Assembly (NCBI RefSeq): GCF_937927635.1
Contig: NZ_CALBRW010000042.1
Span: forward strand, 1-64,000
DNA length: 64,000 nucleotides
Reading direction: 5' to 3'
DNA from: an uncultured Microbacterium sp.
GTDB taxonomy: Bacteria; Actinomycetota; Actinomycetes; Actinomycetales; Microbacteriaceae
A program made the translations under genes and the position numbers. Positions within the stretch are counted from its first letter, which is position 1. Each line of letters opens with the position of its first letter. The notes beneath the pieces are model-generated. The model was not told the origin of the DNA, ran no database searches, and saw nothing but the letters and a program-made list of their open reading frames with translations. Shown here in pieces: positions 29,067-37,487 of this stretch.

Positions 29067-29677
29067 GAGCCGGCTCCTGCGGGGATGATCGAGATCGTGG
29101 ACCCGCCGGTGATCGCGGCCAGCACGTCGCCGACATCGGCACGGTCGATCACCACCTCCACGTCCGTGCGGCTCTGGCTCAGCATCCCCTCGGCCTCGGA
29201 GACGCTCGACACGACGGCATCGCCGACGAGGATCCTGGGTGTGTCGGGCGTGCGACCGTCCTTGAGCAGCGGGGCGTGCCACAGCTCGACGGGTGATCCC
29301 GCACGCACACCGGCCGGAATCGCCGTGCTGCTGACGACGACCGTCGTCACGCGGGAGTCCTTCTCATCGCCGACGCCGGAGCGCGCGACGAGCTCGCCCT
29401 TCGGCAGCGTGCGCGTCGCGACGGCGCCCTTGTGCAGGTCCTGCGGGGCGAGATAGGCGTCGGTGAGCGCGCTCAGTCCCACCTCGACCACCTGGAAGTC
29501 GCCGGAGTCCACGCTCTCACCCGGCACCAGAGTGTGCGAGGCCTGCAGCACGGGCGTCGTCCGCCGTGACGAGGAGACCAGCAGCCACACGCCCGCGATG
29601 GAGACGATCACCAGGATGAGACCGATGAGGAAGCGCAGGTCGCCGAAGAACGGTCTGCGGGCACGGGAGGACATCAT
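29063..29677 (-). CDS. SAF-domain membrane protein (CpaB-like)
   Basis: The product is about 204 aa. One N-terminal transmembrane helix (residues 15-36) is followed by an SAF domain (residues 45-110) and a RcpC/CpaB-like C-terminal region. CpaB proteins belong to Flp pilus assembly complexes. It is translationally coupled to the TadZ-like ATPase by a 4-bp GTGA overlap. The pair looks like an orphan remnant or an adapted two-protein system. The start could be either of two consecutive ATGs at 29677 and 29674. Confidence 0.82.
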   Translation of the reverse strand: MMSSRARRPFFGDLRFLIGLILVIVSIAGVWLLVSSSRRTTPVLQASHTLVPGESVDSGDFQVVEVGLSALTDAYLAPQDLHKGAVATRTLPKGELVARSGVGDEKDSRVTTVVVSSTAIPAGVRAGSPVELWHAPLLKDGRTPDTPRILVGDAVVSSVSEAEGMLSQSRTDVEVVIDRADVGDVLAAITGGSTISIIPAGAGS

Positions 29678-29716
29678 GCACGCATCGTCCCAGATTCCGT
29701 CATTCGGCCTGAAAAG

Positions 29717-29725
29717 TTATCCACA
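29717..29725 (+). promoter_or_regulatory. perfect DnaA box TTATCCACA
   Basis: The exact TTATCCACA 9-mer lies in the gap between the SAF gene and the HTH gene, within the context GTTATCCACAG. A second perfect copy lies 1040 bp away at 30757 with the same flanks. Confidence 0.6.
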
Positions 29726-29774
29726 GGGCTGATTCCCACGAGCGGAAACCCGCGCGGCAGGGAAGAATGTACGC

Positions 29775-30053
29775 ATGCCCGAAGCATCCGACATGGCTCC
29801 TCGCTTCCTCGCACCCGCGCAGGTCGCCGAGCTGATGACCATCGAGGTGGACGAAGTCATCCATCTCGTGCAGGAGGGACGTCTGCGCGGATCCCAGCTG
29901 GGTTCTCCGCCGCGCTGGCGCGTCGAGGAGGCATCGATCGCCGATTACCTGGCCGAGCAGGCCGAGGATGCCCGGCGCAGCGCGCTGTGGCGTCAGGCCA
30001 ACGAGGCCAGCTTCCCCGAGGTGTGGGGCACGACGCCCTACCACCGGGACTGA
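29775..30053 (+). CDS. small helix-turn-helix (excisionase/BldC-like) protein
   Basis: The 92-aa protein has a MerR-like/excisionase winged helix over residues 10-65 (FLAPAQVAELMTIEVDEVIHLVQEG then PPRWRVEEASIADYL) and a short charged tail. Such small HTH proteins, including BldC relatives, bind DNA cooperatively and are widespread regulators in actinobacteria; no phage genes are near. A weak -10 (AAGAAT) 6 nt upstream suggests leaderless expression. A perfect DnaA box lies 50 bp before the start. Confidence 0.8.
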   Translation: MPEASDMAPRFLAPAQVAELMTIEVDEVIHLVQEGRLRGSQLGSPPRWRVEEASIADYLAEQAEDARRSALWRQANEASFPEVWGTTPYHRD

Positions 30054-30110
30054 TCTCTCGCCAGGGACGACCCCTGGGCCGGGCGTGGGACGGGCCGGAG
30101 CGCCGGGTTC

Positions 30111-30716
30111 TCAGGATGCGGCGGAGTCGCCGCGTTCGATGCGCACCCACGTCAGGGCATCCAGCGGCACGATCCGGAAGCCGTGCACGGCGCGAGCTCG
30201 TCGTGGATCGCCCGCATCGTGCAGGGCGAGGTCCAGGTGGTCGACGCCGGCGCGGTCGATGGTCCCGTGCTGAGGGTCGCCGTCGCGCCGCGCCAGCGTG
30301 ACGGGGGTCCGGCGTCTGGCCAGGTCCCGCAGCACGAACCCGAGCGTCATGCGTTCGCGCAGCGCCGCGCCAGGGGCATCCGACACGCCTTCGGCCAACG
30401 ACGCCAGCAGCGTGCCATGGTCGACGGCGACGCCCGTGATCGCGGTCAGCGGTATCAGCCGCAGTCGCCGATCGTCGGGGGTGGAGACGCCGATCCAGTC
30501 CGCGCCGATCACGCGCAGCGTGCAGTCCCAGCGCTCCCCGCAGCTGAGCTCGATCGCCGCGCGGGAGGCGCCGGCGGTCATCGTGCGCAGGCGCTCTCTC
30601 AACGACAGCTTGGCGATGCGCAGCCGCTCGGACTCCGCATCCAGAGCCGCGCGCTCGGCCTCCCACTCGGCCGCGAGCTGGCTCTCGAGGTCGTCGAAGA
30701 GATGATCCCATTCCAC
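30111..30716 (-). CDS. conserved actinobacterial protein, unknown function
   Basis: I recognise no defined domain. The product is about 201 aa: an N-terminal helical charged part (residues 1-60, EWDHLFDDLESQLAAEWEAERAAL) followed by a beta-rich half with repeated hydrophobic strands (RLRLIPLTAITGVAV, HGFRIVPLDALTWV), perhaps an SH3-like or RNA-binding fold. No signal peptide or membrane helix is visible. The GTG at 30716 is taken because upstream codons run through the intergenic DnaA box and lack family character. It converges on the HTH gene. Confidence 0.7.
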   Translation of the reverse strand: MEWDHLFDDLESQLAAEWEAERAALDAESERLRIAKLSLRERLRTMTAGASRAAIELSCGERWDCTLRVIGADWIGVSTPDDRRLRLIPLTAITGVAVDHGTLLASLAEGVSDAPGAALRERMTLGFVLRDLARRRTPVTLARRDGDPQHGTIDRAGVDHLDLALHDAGDPRRARAVHGFRIVPLDALTWVRIERGDSAAS

Positions 30717-30756
30717 GCGACCGAGCGTAGGCGAACGCGGCGCATCCGCGTGCGGG

Positions 30757-30765
30757 TTATCCACA
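30757..30765 (+). promoter_or_regulatory. perfect DnaA box TTATCCACA
   Basis: This second exact 9-mer sits in the 157-bp gap upstream of the Rv3235-family gene and again in the context GTTATCCACAG. Confidence 0.6.
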
Positions 30766-30873
30766 GATATTCCGGTTCGCCTTCCGTCGAAGCCCCTTGC
30801 GTGCTGTAATTCAGGGAGTTCACAACCGAGATGTCTACACGGAACTGCCACGACCCGGGGGGGATCGAGCACA

Positions 30874-31266
30874 ATGACGATGCTGTCCAGCGAGTACTTC
30901 GCACCGCAGCCGACCTCTTCGTCGGCACTGCCCGATCCCGTTCCGCTGCTGCGGGGACTCACCCGCGGTGCGCTCGAGGTGCTGGCGGGCATCCGCGAGG
31001 TGGATCAGCTCGCCCGCTGGCTCAGCGAGGACGCGTTCAGGGCCCTCGCCACCCGTGCGAACCTCTCCGCACGCGCTCGCAGTGCGCGGGGACTGGCGCC
31101 CGCACGGCCGACCTTCCAGATCCTGTCCCTGCGCGTCACCCAGCCGGTCGACGGCATCGTCGAGGCCGCCATCGTGGTCGCGGGCCCCGGGCGCACCAGG
31201 GCCGTCGCCGTGCGGCTCGAGGGGCTCGACGGCAGGTGGCGCGCCAGCTCCTTCGCCGTGCTGTGA
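30874..31266 (+). CDS. Rv3235-family protein
   Basis: The 130-aa protein has an unstructured N-terminus (residues 1-25), helices around residues 27-70 and a beta-sheet C-terminal half ending in GRWRASSFAVL, the pattern of the Rv3235 family that neighbours secA in actinobacteria. The C-terminal cone-like fold suggests a role linked to secretion, but no function is established. It lies 50 bp before pdtaS, which has its own leaderless promoter. Confidence 0.8.
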   Translation: MTMLSSEYFAPQPTSSSALPDPVPLLRGLTRGALEVLAGIREVDQLARWLSEDAFRALATRANLSARARSARGLAPARPTFQILSLRVTQPVDGIVEAAIVVAGPGRTRAVAVRLEGLDGRWRASSFAVL

Positions 31267-31304
31267 GCCTGTTGCACCGTCCGGTTCCCCGCCCGCGCGG
31301 ACAG

Positions 31305-31310
31305 TAGGCT
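31305..31310 (+). promoter_or_regulatory. -10 element of pdtaS (leaderless)
   Basis: TAGGCT ends 6 nt before the GTG at 31317. Confidence 0.55.
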
Positions 31311-31316
31311 GAACGG

Positions 31317-32789
31317 GTGTCAACGCTCAGTGATCTCGCACACGCCCAGGGCCTTCTGAAGGACGCCGACGTCGAGTGGCTGCATCGCCTCGCCGGCGAC
31401 GGTCAGCTGCTGGCGGATCTCGCCTCTGCGGACATCGTGATGTGGATCCAGACCGCGGACGGATCGTTCATCGCCGTCGCCCATTCCCGTCCCTCGGGCG
31501 CCGCCACCCTCTTCTACCGCGACATCGTCGGCGAGAAGGTGCGCCCGCAGTGGCGCACCCAGGTGCAGGCCGCGTTCGAGTCCGGCGAGATCGTGGACTC
31601 GTCGTCGCCGGACTGGTTCGAGGAGACGCCCACGCGCGTGCGCGCCGTGCCGATCCTGCGCAAGAAGCAGGAGCACGTCGTGCTGGGCGTGATCACCCGG
31701 CACACCAACCTGGGCGAGGCGCGGATGCCGTCGCGCCAGCAGATCAGCTTCGACGAGTGCGCGAACGACCTGTTCCGCATGATCACCTCGGGCGAGTTCC
31801 CCGACCTGTCCGCCCCCACCGCCCCGCGGCGCGGTGCGCCTCGAGCATCCGACGGTCTGCTCCGGCTGGACGTGGACGGGATCACGACGTTCGCCAGCCC
31901 CAACGCGCTGTCGGCGTTCAACCGGATGGGCTTCGATGACGAGTTGGAGGGCGAATCGCTGGCCGAGGTCACCACGCGCATCGTGCCGCCCTCGCGTCAG
32001 GTCGACGAGTCGCTGCCGGTGGTCGTCACCGGGCGCGCACCGTGGCGCACCGACATGGAGGCCAGGGGAGTGACGGTGTCGCTGCGCGCGATCCCGCTGC
32101 GCGACCACGGCACGCGCATCGGCGCGATCGTGCTGTGCCGCGACGTCTCAGAGCTGCGGCACCAGGAGCAGGAGCTCATCACCAAGGACGCCACGATCCG
32201 CGAGATCCACCACCGCGTCAAGAACAACCTGCAGACCGTGGCCTCACTGCTGCGCATCCAGGCCCGCCGCACGCGCTCCGAGGACGCCCGTGAGGCGCTC
32301 ACGCAGGCCATGCGCCGGGTGGAGGCGATCGCCGTCGTGCACGACACCCTCGCCAGCGGCCTGTCGCAGACCGTCGATTTCGACGAGGTGTTCGACCGTG
32401 TGCTCAAGCTCGTGGCCGAGGTGGCGGCGGCCCCCAACACGCGCGCGCGGACGCAGCTGGAGGGCCGCTTCGGCATGCTGCCCAGCGAGTACGCCACGCC
32501 GCTCGCTCTGGCCCTCACCGAGGTCGTCACCAACGCCGTCGAGCACGGGCTGGCGGGCCAGGAGGGCATCGTCCGCATCGAGGCCACCCGCACAGACGAG
32601 CAGCTGCGCGTCACGGTCACCGACACCGGCCTCGGCCTGCCGGAGGGGCGGGTGGGGCAGGGACTCGGCACGCAGATCGTGCGCACCCTCATCCAGGGCG
32701 AGCTCTCGGGATCGATCGAGTGGCAGGGCAGCGAGGGCGAGGGCACTCAGGTGACCATCGAGATCCCGATGCGCTGGATCGCCGCCTGA
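31317..32789 (+). CDS. pdtaS: sensor histidine kinase PdtaS
   Basis: The 490-aa cytosolic kinase has an N-terminal GAF domain (to about residue 150), a PAS domain (about 175-280), a HisKA_2 dimerisation helix with the phosphorylated His near residue 299 (EIHHRVKNNLQTVASLL) and a HATPase domain with GLGLPEGRVGQGLGTQIV. In mycobacteria PdtaS signals to the RNA-binding antiterminator PdtaR. No pdtaR is in this window. In M. tuberculosis pdtaS adjoins whiB1; here a sugar operon lies between them. Confidence 0.92.
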   Translation: MSTLSDLAHAQGLLKDADVEWLHRLAGDGQLLADLASADIVMWIQTADGSFIAVAHSRPSGAATLFYRDIVGEKVRPQWRTQVQAAFESGEIVDSSSPDWFEETPTRVRAVPILRKKQEHVVLGVITRHTNLGEARMPSRQQISFDECANDLFRMITSGEFPDLSAPTAPRRGAPRASDGLLRLDVDGITTFASPNALSAFNRMGFDDELEGESLAEVTTRIVPPSRQVDESLPVVVTGRAPWRTDMEARGVTVSLRAIPLRDHGTRIGAIVLCRDVSELRHQEQELITKDATIREIHHRVKNNLQTVASLLRIQARRTRSEDAREALTQAMRRVEAIAVVHDTLASGLSQTVDFDEVFDRVLKLVAEVAAAPNTRARTQLEGRFGMLPSEYATPLALALTEVVTNAVEHGLAGQEGIVRIEATRTDEQLRVTVTDTGLGLPEGRVGQGLGTQIVRTLIQGELSGSIEWQGSEGEGTQVTIEIPMRWIAA

Positions 32790-32808
32790 AGACGGTTCCT
32801 GCCGGGTC

Positions 32809-34026
32809 TCACGCCCGGGTACTGAACGCCGAGGACAGCACCAGACCTGCGCCCCCCAGCAGGGTGATCTGGTCAGGCTCGGTTGCGAAGACCACTGCGG
32901 GCGAGCTCCCGCGTTCGGGTGCGAGGCGATCCACCCACCCCTGCAACGCCTTGTGCATGAGCTCGCCACCCCCGCACACGTCGCCGTGCATGATGTAGTG
33001 ACCAGGGGCGAGGATCTGTTCATTGTTGGCGATGCCGATGGCCAGATTGCGTGCATAGAGGTCGAGCAGACCGGATGCATCCGTCACGCCCGCTGATGCG
33101 AGCGCGGCGAGTGAGCTGGCGTCCATCGACTCGGCGTCCTCGAGAGACAGCGCGGCGGCACGGTCGCGCAACCAGCCCAGTGTGGCGACCGTTTCCCAGC
33201 ATCCCCTGCGCCCGCAACGGCACAGCTCGCCGTCGAGTTGGACGATGGTGTGTCCGGACTCCCCGCCCGCCCCGTCGAGCCCGCGCAGGACCTCCCCATA
33301 GTGCACTATGCCGAAGCCCAATGCCTCGCCCGTGTAGACCGACGCGAAGTCTTGGATTTCGCGGCCGAGCCCGAACCAGCGGTCGCCCAGCGCCTGGACA
33401 CGGGGATGATGGTCGACGAGTGCGCTGACGCGGTAGCGCTCTTCGAGCATCGACACTACCGGGAGCCCATTGAGTCCCGGCGTGAGATGCATGGACAGGA
33501 TCCTGCCAGCCCGGGTGTCGACCATCCCGGCGGCGGCGACGCCGATGCCGACAAGGTCTACACCGGACAGGCAACGATCTGTGACCTCGAAGAGCGCCTG
33601 GGCGATGGTCTCTGTCGAGGCGTCCCGCCCGTAGGAGGCGCGGCTGATCTCGTGGATGGTGCCGTCGAAGGCGATACGCGCGGCGACCACGATGTCGGGG
33701 GAGAGCTGGACGGCCCCCAGCCAGGGCCCGTCGCTGCGGAACCAGAGTGGACGAGCTGGCTTGCCCCCCGCGTGCGACGGCGCGATCGGCTTGCCCTCCA
33801 CCAGCGTTCCCGATTCGAGCAGTGGTTGCAGGATGGTCGCGATCGTCGCGCGGTTGACGGCGAGCGAACGGGCCAGTTGCGCTCGGCTGGACGGTCCGAG
33901 CCGATGCAGCGTCTCCAAGACGCGTCGACGGTTCGTCTCGCCGATGGTGGTCGTGGTGATCAGGCGCCGTCGCAGGGTGCGCGAGGACAGGGTGAGGTCC
34001 GACCGGGATTTCGAGGACGCTGTCAT
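32809..34026 (-). CDS. ROK-family transcriptional repressor
   Basis: The product is about 405 aa. An N-terminal winged helix (residues 25-85, RRRVLETLHRLGPSSRAQLARSL) precedes an ROK sugar-kinase-like domain with the zinc signature CRCGRRGCWETVATLG. This is NagC/XylR-type architecture: a repressor that senses a sugar or sugar phosphate. It is divergent from the sugar uptake operon, and the perfect inverted repeat at 34090-34116 between them is the likely operator. The ATG at 34026 follows a GGAAGA motif. Confidence 0.9.
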   Translation of the reverse strand: MTASSKSRSDLTLSSRTLRRRLITTTTIGETNRRRVLETLHRLGPSSRAQLARSLAVNRATIATILQPLLESGTLVEGKPIAPSHAGGKPARPLWFRSDGPWLGAVQLSPDIVVAARIAFDGTIHEISRASYGRDASTETIAQALFEVTDRCLSGVDLVGIGVAAAGMVDTRAGRILSMHLTPGLNGLPVVSMLEERYRVSALVDHHPRVQALGDRWFGLGREIQDFASVYTGEALGFGIVHYGEVLRGLDGAGGESGHTIVQLDGELCRCGRRGCWETVATLGWLRDRAAALSLEDAESMDASSLAALASAGVTDASGLLDLYARNLAIGIANNEQILAPGHYIMHGDVCGGGELMHKALQGWVDRLAPERGSSPAVVFATEPDQITLLGGAGLVLSSAFSTRA

Positions 34027-34089
34027 GGCATGTCTTCCGATCTGAAGCGCAGATTTGTGAGCTCTTCTCAGTGGACAGTTTACGATCAA

Positions 34090-34116
34090 GTATGTATGGT
34101 TTAGCCTCATACATAC
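34090..34116. promoter_or_regulatory. candidate ROK repressor operator
   Basis: GTATGTATG-N9-CATACATAC is a perfect 9-bp inverted repeat in the 139-bp gap between the divergent repressor and oxidoreductase genes. The spacer contains TAGCCT, which could be a -10 element, so binding would block transcription. Confidence 0.65.
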
Positions 34117-34165
34117 ATCGATTGGCGATGGAAATCCTGAACACCATGAAGAAGTGGGGTAGGCA

Positions 34166-35194
34166 GTGGAGCAGAGCAGTCCGGTACGAGTGGCGGTCGT
34201 CGGCGGGGGCATTCGCGGTGCGATGTTCGCACGCGCACTGCAGGAGGACCCGAGTTCGCGGGTCAGTGCGATATGCGACCGCAACCCGACCGTACTCGCC
34301 GACATGGCCGAGCAGTTCGGAGTCCCTGGCTATACGGATCTGTCCGAAATGCTTGCGCAGCACCCGGAACTGCAGGCAGCGGTCATCGCGACGCCGGATT
34401 TCGCGCACCGCGAGGCTGCTGTGCTGTGCGCGGAGGCAGGACTCGATCTCATGATCGAGAAGCCGCTGGCCACGGATCCCGAGGATGCACGGGAGATCGC
34501 GGAGACCGTGGCGCGAGCCGGCACCCGCATCATGGTCGGCTTCGAGAACCGCTGGAACGTGCAGTACTCCTCCGTTCGCGACAAGCTCGCGGCGGAACCT
34601 CAGGCAAGGATCAGTGCGCAGATCATCAGCCTGAACGACACCATCTTCGTCCCCACCGAGATGCTCTCCTGGGCCGGGAAGAGCTCGCCGGCGTGGTTCC
34701 TCATGCCGCACTCCCTGGATCTCGCCTGCTGGATCGGCGGAACCCGTCCGGTGTCGGTCTACGCCGTTGGTGCGCGCGAAATCCTTGCCGGATCGGGTGT
34801 GGACACCTGGGACCGCATCAACGCGGTGTTCACGATGGCGGACGGATCGCACGTCATCCTGAACTCCTCGTGGGTACTGCCCCAGTCCATGCCATCCGTG
34901 TTCGACTTCCGGTACGAGATTCAGTCGGACAGCGATGTCCTCCACATCGACGGTGCCAACCACGGCATCGTCGACTACGGACCGAGTGGCGCGCGCTGGA
35001 TGCAGTCCGCCGTGTACGAGCGGGCGGGGAGGATCCAGGGTGTGCCGATAGACATGGTCCGGGACTTCATCCAGCTCGTGAGAGGCGAATCCGTCGAAGT
35101 GCCGGGTCTTGACCAAGGCCTGCTCATCACGACATCCATCGCAGCCGTGCACACCTCCCTCGAGACCGGCCAGGTCGTCGAGATCACCATCTGA
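34166..35194 (+). CDS. Gfo/Idh/MocA-family oxidoreductase
   Basis: The 342-aa protein has an N-terminal Rossmann domain (VRVAVVGGGIRGAMFARAL) with the conserved IEKPLA motif near residue 100, and the C-terminal alpha/beta substrate domain. Family members oxidise or reduce sugars, inositols or their derivatives using NAD(P). It is first in the ABC uptake operon, so it probably acts on the imported sugar. The start is GTG at 34166 after GGGGTAGG. Codon use is less GC-biased than in the surrounding genes. Confidence 0.9.
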   Translation: MEQSSPVRVAVVGGGIRGAMFARALQEDPSSRVSAICDRNPTVLADMAEQFGVPGYTDLSEMLAQHPELQAAVIATPDFAHREAAVLCAEAGLDLMIEKPLATDPEDAREIAETVARAGTRIMVGFENRWNVQYSSVRDKLAAEPQARISAQIISLNDTIFVPTEMLSWAGKSSPAWFLMPHSLDLACWIGGTRPVSVYAVGAREILAGSGVDTWDRINAVFTMADGSHVILNSSWVLPQSMPSVFDFRYEIQSDSDVLHIDGANHGIVDYGPSGARWMQSAVYERAGRIQGVPIDMVRDFIQLVRGESVEVPGLDQGLLITTSIAAVHTSLETGQVVEITI

Positions 35195-35228
35195 CCATCA
35201 GCTCACACCTCCAACGAAGGAGCAGGAA

Positions 35229-36551
35229 ATGAAGTCATCAACGCAGATGGGCGCGAATCTCTCGCGCCGTCAACTCTTCCAGCTGGGCGGCCTGGCCGCA
35301 GGCGCGTTCGCTCTCGCCGGATGCGCGCCGTCAACCGGGAGTGGGGGCGCGCCGTTGACCGGCGGCGGCAATCCCTCGGGGCAGATCAGCATCCTCGACG
35401 ACAACACAAACAACGTGTTCAAGCAGACTGCGATCAAGGCGTTCGAGAAGAAGACCGGTATCAAGGTCGTCACCTACCAGCAGGGGAACTTCAACGACCT
35501 GCACGACAAGATGGCGACCATGTTCGCCGCGCAGGACACCTCGTTCGACGTCGTGATGACCTGGGCAGGCTGGTCTGCGGAGTTCGGGCAGGCCGGCTGG
35601 CTCGAGGAACTGGACGCTTCGGCCATCCCGAGTGACCTCATCCAGCCGGCGCTCGACGCCGTGTCCTGGCGTGGGAAGGTCTACGGGCTCCCGAAATTCG
35701 TCAGCACACAGACCATGTTCTGGAACAAGGACCTCTATACGAAGGCGGATCTCGACCCGGAGGCAGGACCGCAGAACTGGGACGAGTTTGTCGCCGCAGC
35801 CAAGAAGCTCACTACCGGCGGTCGATACGGATATGCCTGCGACATGGGCAACCCCGCCGGTGCCTATCAGAACTTCCTCCGGATGCTGCTCCTCAACGGA
35901 GGGGAGTTCTACGACGACGACTACAAGCCCACCTTCGCGGGCGAAGCCGGCGTCGAGGCGCTCACCAAGCTCGTCGAACTGCTGCAGGTCCACAAGGTGA
36001 TGGACCCCTCATCACTGCAGATCACCAACGCATCCGACCTCGCCGACCTGTTCGCCCGGGGGGAGACGGGGATGGTGTTCAACTGGCCCTTCCAATACGC
36101 CGTCGCCACCGGCGACAAGGCCGTCACCACCGCCGACAGCATCGGCAACGGACTGATCCCCGGAATCTCGGTCCGGTCGGCGTCGATCGACGGGTCGGAG
36201 GGCTTCGCCATCAGCAAGTTCTCCAAGAACAAAGAGGCGGCTCTCGCCTGGCTGCAGTTCGTGACAACGGGCGACGTCCAGATGGACATCGTCAAGGACG
36301 AGGGCTGGTTCCCGGTCTCCAAGAGCGTACTGGCCGATCCGACAGCTCAGGAGGCACTGCCGATCCTGGCCACCTATGAGGAGTCGACGAAGTACGTGAC
36401 CAAGCGTTACGGGACGCCCTGGTCGAACGAGCTCGACCAGGCACTCTCGGTCCAGCTCATCAATGCGATGAACGGCAAGACCTCCCCGAAGGAGGCGCTG
36501 GCTTCCGCCCAGAAGACCGCGGAAGAACTCGTGAAGAAGTACCTGAAGTAA
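35229..36551 (+). CDS. ABC sugar transporter substrate-binding lipoprotein
   Basis: The 440-aa extracytoplasmic solute-binding protein (cluster CUT1/MalE-like) has a twin-arginine-like signal (SRRQLFQLGG) with lipobox ALAGC, so it is probably exported folded by Tat and lipid-anchored. The mature part has the two-lobe pattern (ISILDDNTNNVFKQTAIKAFEKKTG, then YGLPKFVSTQTMFWNKDLY). An AAGGAGCAGGAA site lies before the ATG at 35229. It delivers an unknown carbohydrate to the two permeases downstream. Confidence 0.92.
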   Translation: MKSSTQMGANLSRRQLFQLGGLAAGAFALAGCAPSTGSGGAPLTGGGNPSGQISILDDNTNNVFKQTAIKAFEKKTGIKVVTYQQGNFNDLHDKMATMFAAQDTSFDVVMTWAGWSAEFGQAGWLEELDASAIPSDLIQPALDAVSWRGKVYGLPKFVSTQTMFWNKDLYTKADLDPEAGPQNWDEFVAAAKKLTTGGRYGYACDMGNPAGAYQNFLRMLLLNGGEFYDDDYKPTFAGEAGVEALTKLVELLQVHKVMDPSSLQITNASDLADLFARGETGMVFNWPFQYAVATGDKAVTTADSIGNGLIPGISVRSASIDGSEGFAISKFSKNKEAALAWLQFVTTGDVQMDIVKDEGWFPVSKSVLADPTAQEALPILATYEESTKYVTKRYGTPWSNELDQALSVQLINAMNGKTSPKEALASAQKTAEELVKKYLK

Positions 36552-36563
36552 GGATCACCGAAG

Positions 36564-37487
36564 ATGGGCGCGAACCTCGCTGAGAGGAGCCGCCGACTAG
36601 ACCTGCGCTTCGGCCTGATGATGATCGCTCCCGCGGTCCTCATCATTGCGATGCTGTTGGGATATCCGATGGGGTATGCCGTCTTCATGTCGTTCCACGA
36701 ATGGAACGACAAGCTGGGCATGGATCATCCGTTCGTCGGCTTGGACAACTACGGACAGCTGCTGTCCGATCCCGCCGTGCACCGCGCGATGGAGAGGACG
36801 GCATACTTCTCCATCATCACCGTGCTCGGCGGGGTGGCCCTGGCCGTGGGCATCGCCGTACTGCTGAACCGCGAGTTCCGCGGGCGCACCCTCGCGCGTG
36901 TGCTGCTTCTGGTGCCGTGGGCCGTCCCGCCGGTCGTCAACGGCATCATGTGGAAGCTCATCTTCGACGGAAGCACCGGCATCGCGAATACCATCCTGCG
37001 AGGGCTGGGGCTCACCGACGAGAATGTGCAGTGGCTGTCTGACCCCACTCTGGCGATGAACGTGCTGATCTTCGCCGAGACGTGGAAGCTGCTCCCCTTC
37101 CTGTGCCTGCTCATGCTCGCAGCGCTGCAGGGGATCCCGTCGAATCTCTACCGTGCCGCGGCGATCGATGGCGCAGGCCCGTGGCGTACGTTCTGGCGCA
37201 TCACGTTGCCGAACATCCGCGGCGCGCTGATGTTCGCCCTCATCGTGCAGTCGATGTGGTCGCTCAAGGTCTTCGACACCATCTATGTGCTCACCGGAGG
37301 GTCGGGAGGGCCGGCTGAGGGGACGACAACCATCAACTTCCTCGCCTACCTGGTCAACTTCAGCAATCTGGACCGCGGATACGGTTCCGCCATGGCTGTC
37401 GGGATCATGATCCTGGTGCTCGTGGTCGCGGTGTTCTGGATCGTGATCTTCGGTGGGTTCAGCAGAAGGAGGAGAGCGGATGCCTGA
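36564..37487 (+). CDS. ABC sugar transporter permease (MalF/UgpA type)
   Basis: The 307-aa protein has six predicted helices and the cytoplasmic coupling EAA loop (YRAAAIDGAGPWRTFWRITLP). It is the first of two CUT1-family permeases. It overlaps the second permease gene by 8 bp and follows the binding protein by 12 bp. Confidence 0.93.
   Translation: MGANLAERSRRLDLRFGLMMIAPAVLIIAMLLGYPMGYAVFMSFHEWNDKLGMDHPFVGLDNYGQLLSDPAVHRAMERTAYFSIITVLGGVALAVGIAVLLNREFRGRTLARVLLLVPWAVPPVVNGIMWKLIFDGSTGIANTILRGLGLTDENVQWLSDPTLAMNVLIFAETWKLLPFLCLLMLAALQGIPSNLYRAAAIDGAGPWRTFWRITLPNIRGALMFALIVQSMWSLKVFDTIYVLTGGSGGPAEGTTTINFLAYLVNFSNLDRGYGSAMAVGIMILVLVVAVFWIVIFGGFSRRRRADA

Noticed and set aside
29775..30053. 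Excisionase-like HTH gene as evidence for a prophage or integrative element
   Set aside because: No integrase, attachment-site duplication or phage gene is nearby; the BldC-like regulator reading is simpler.
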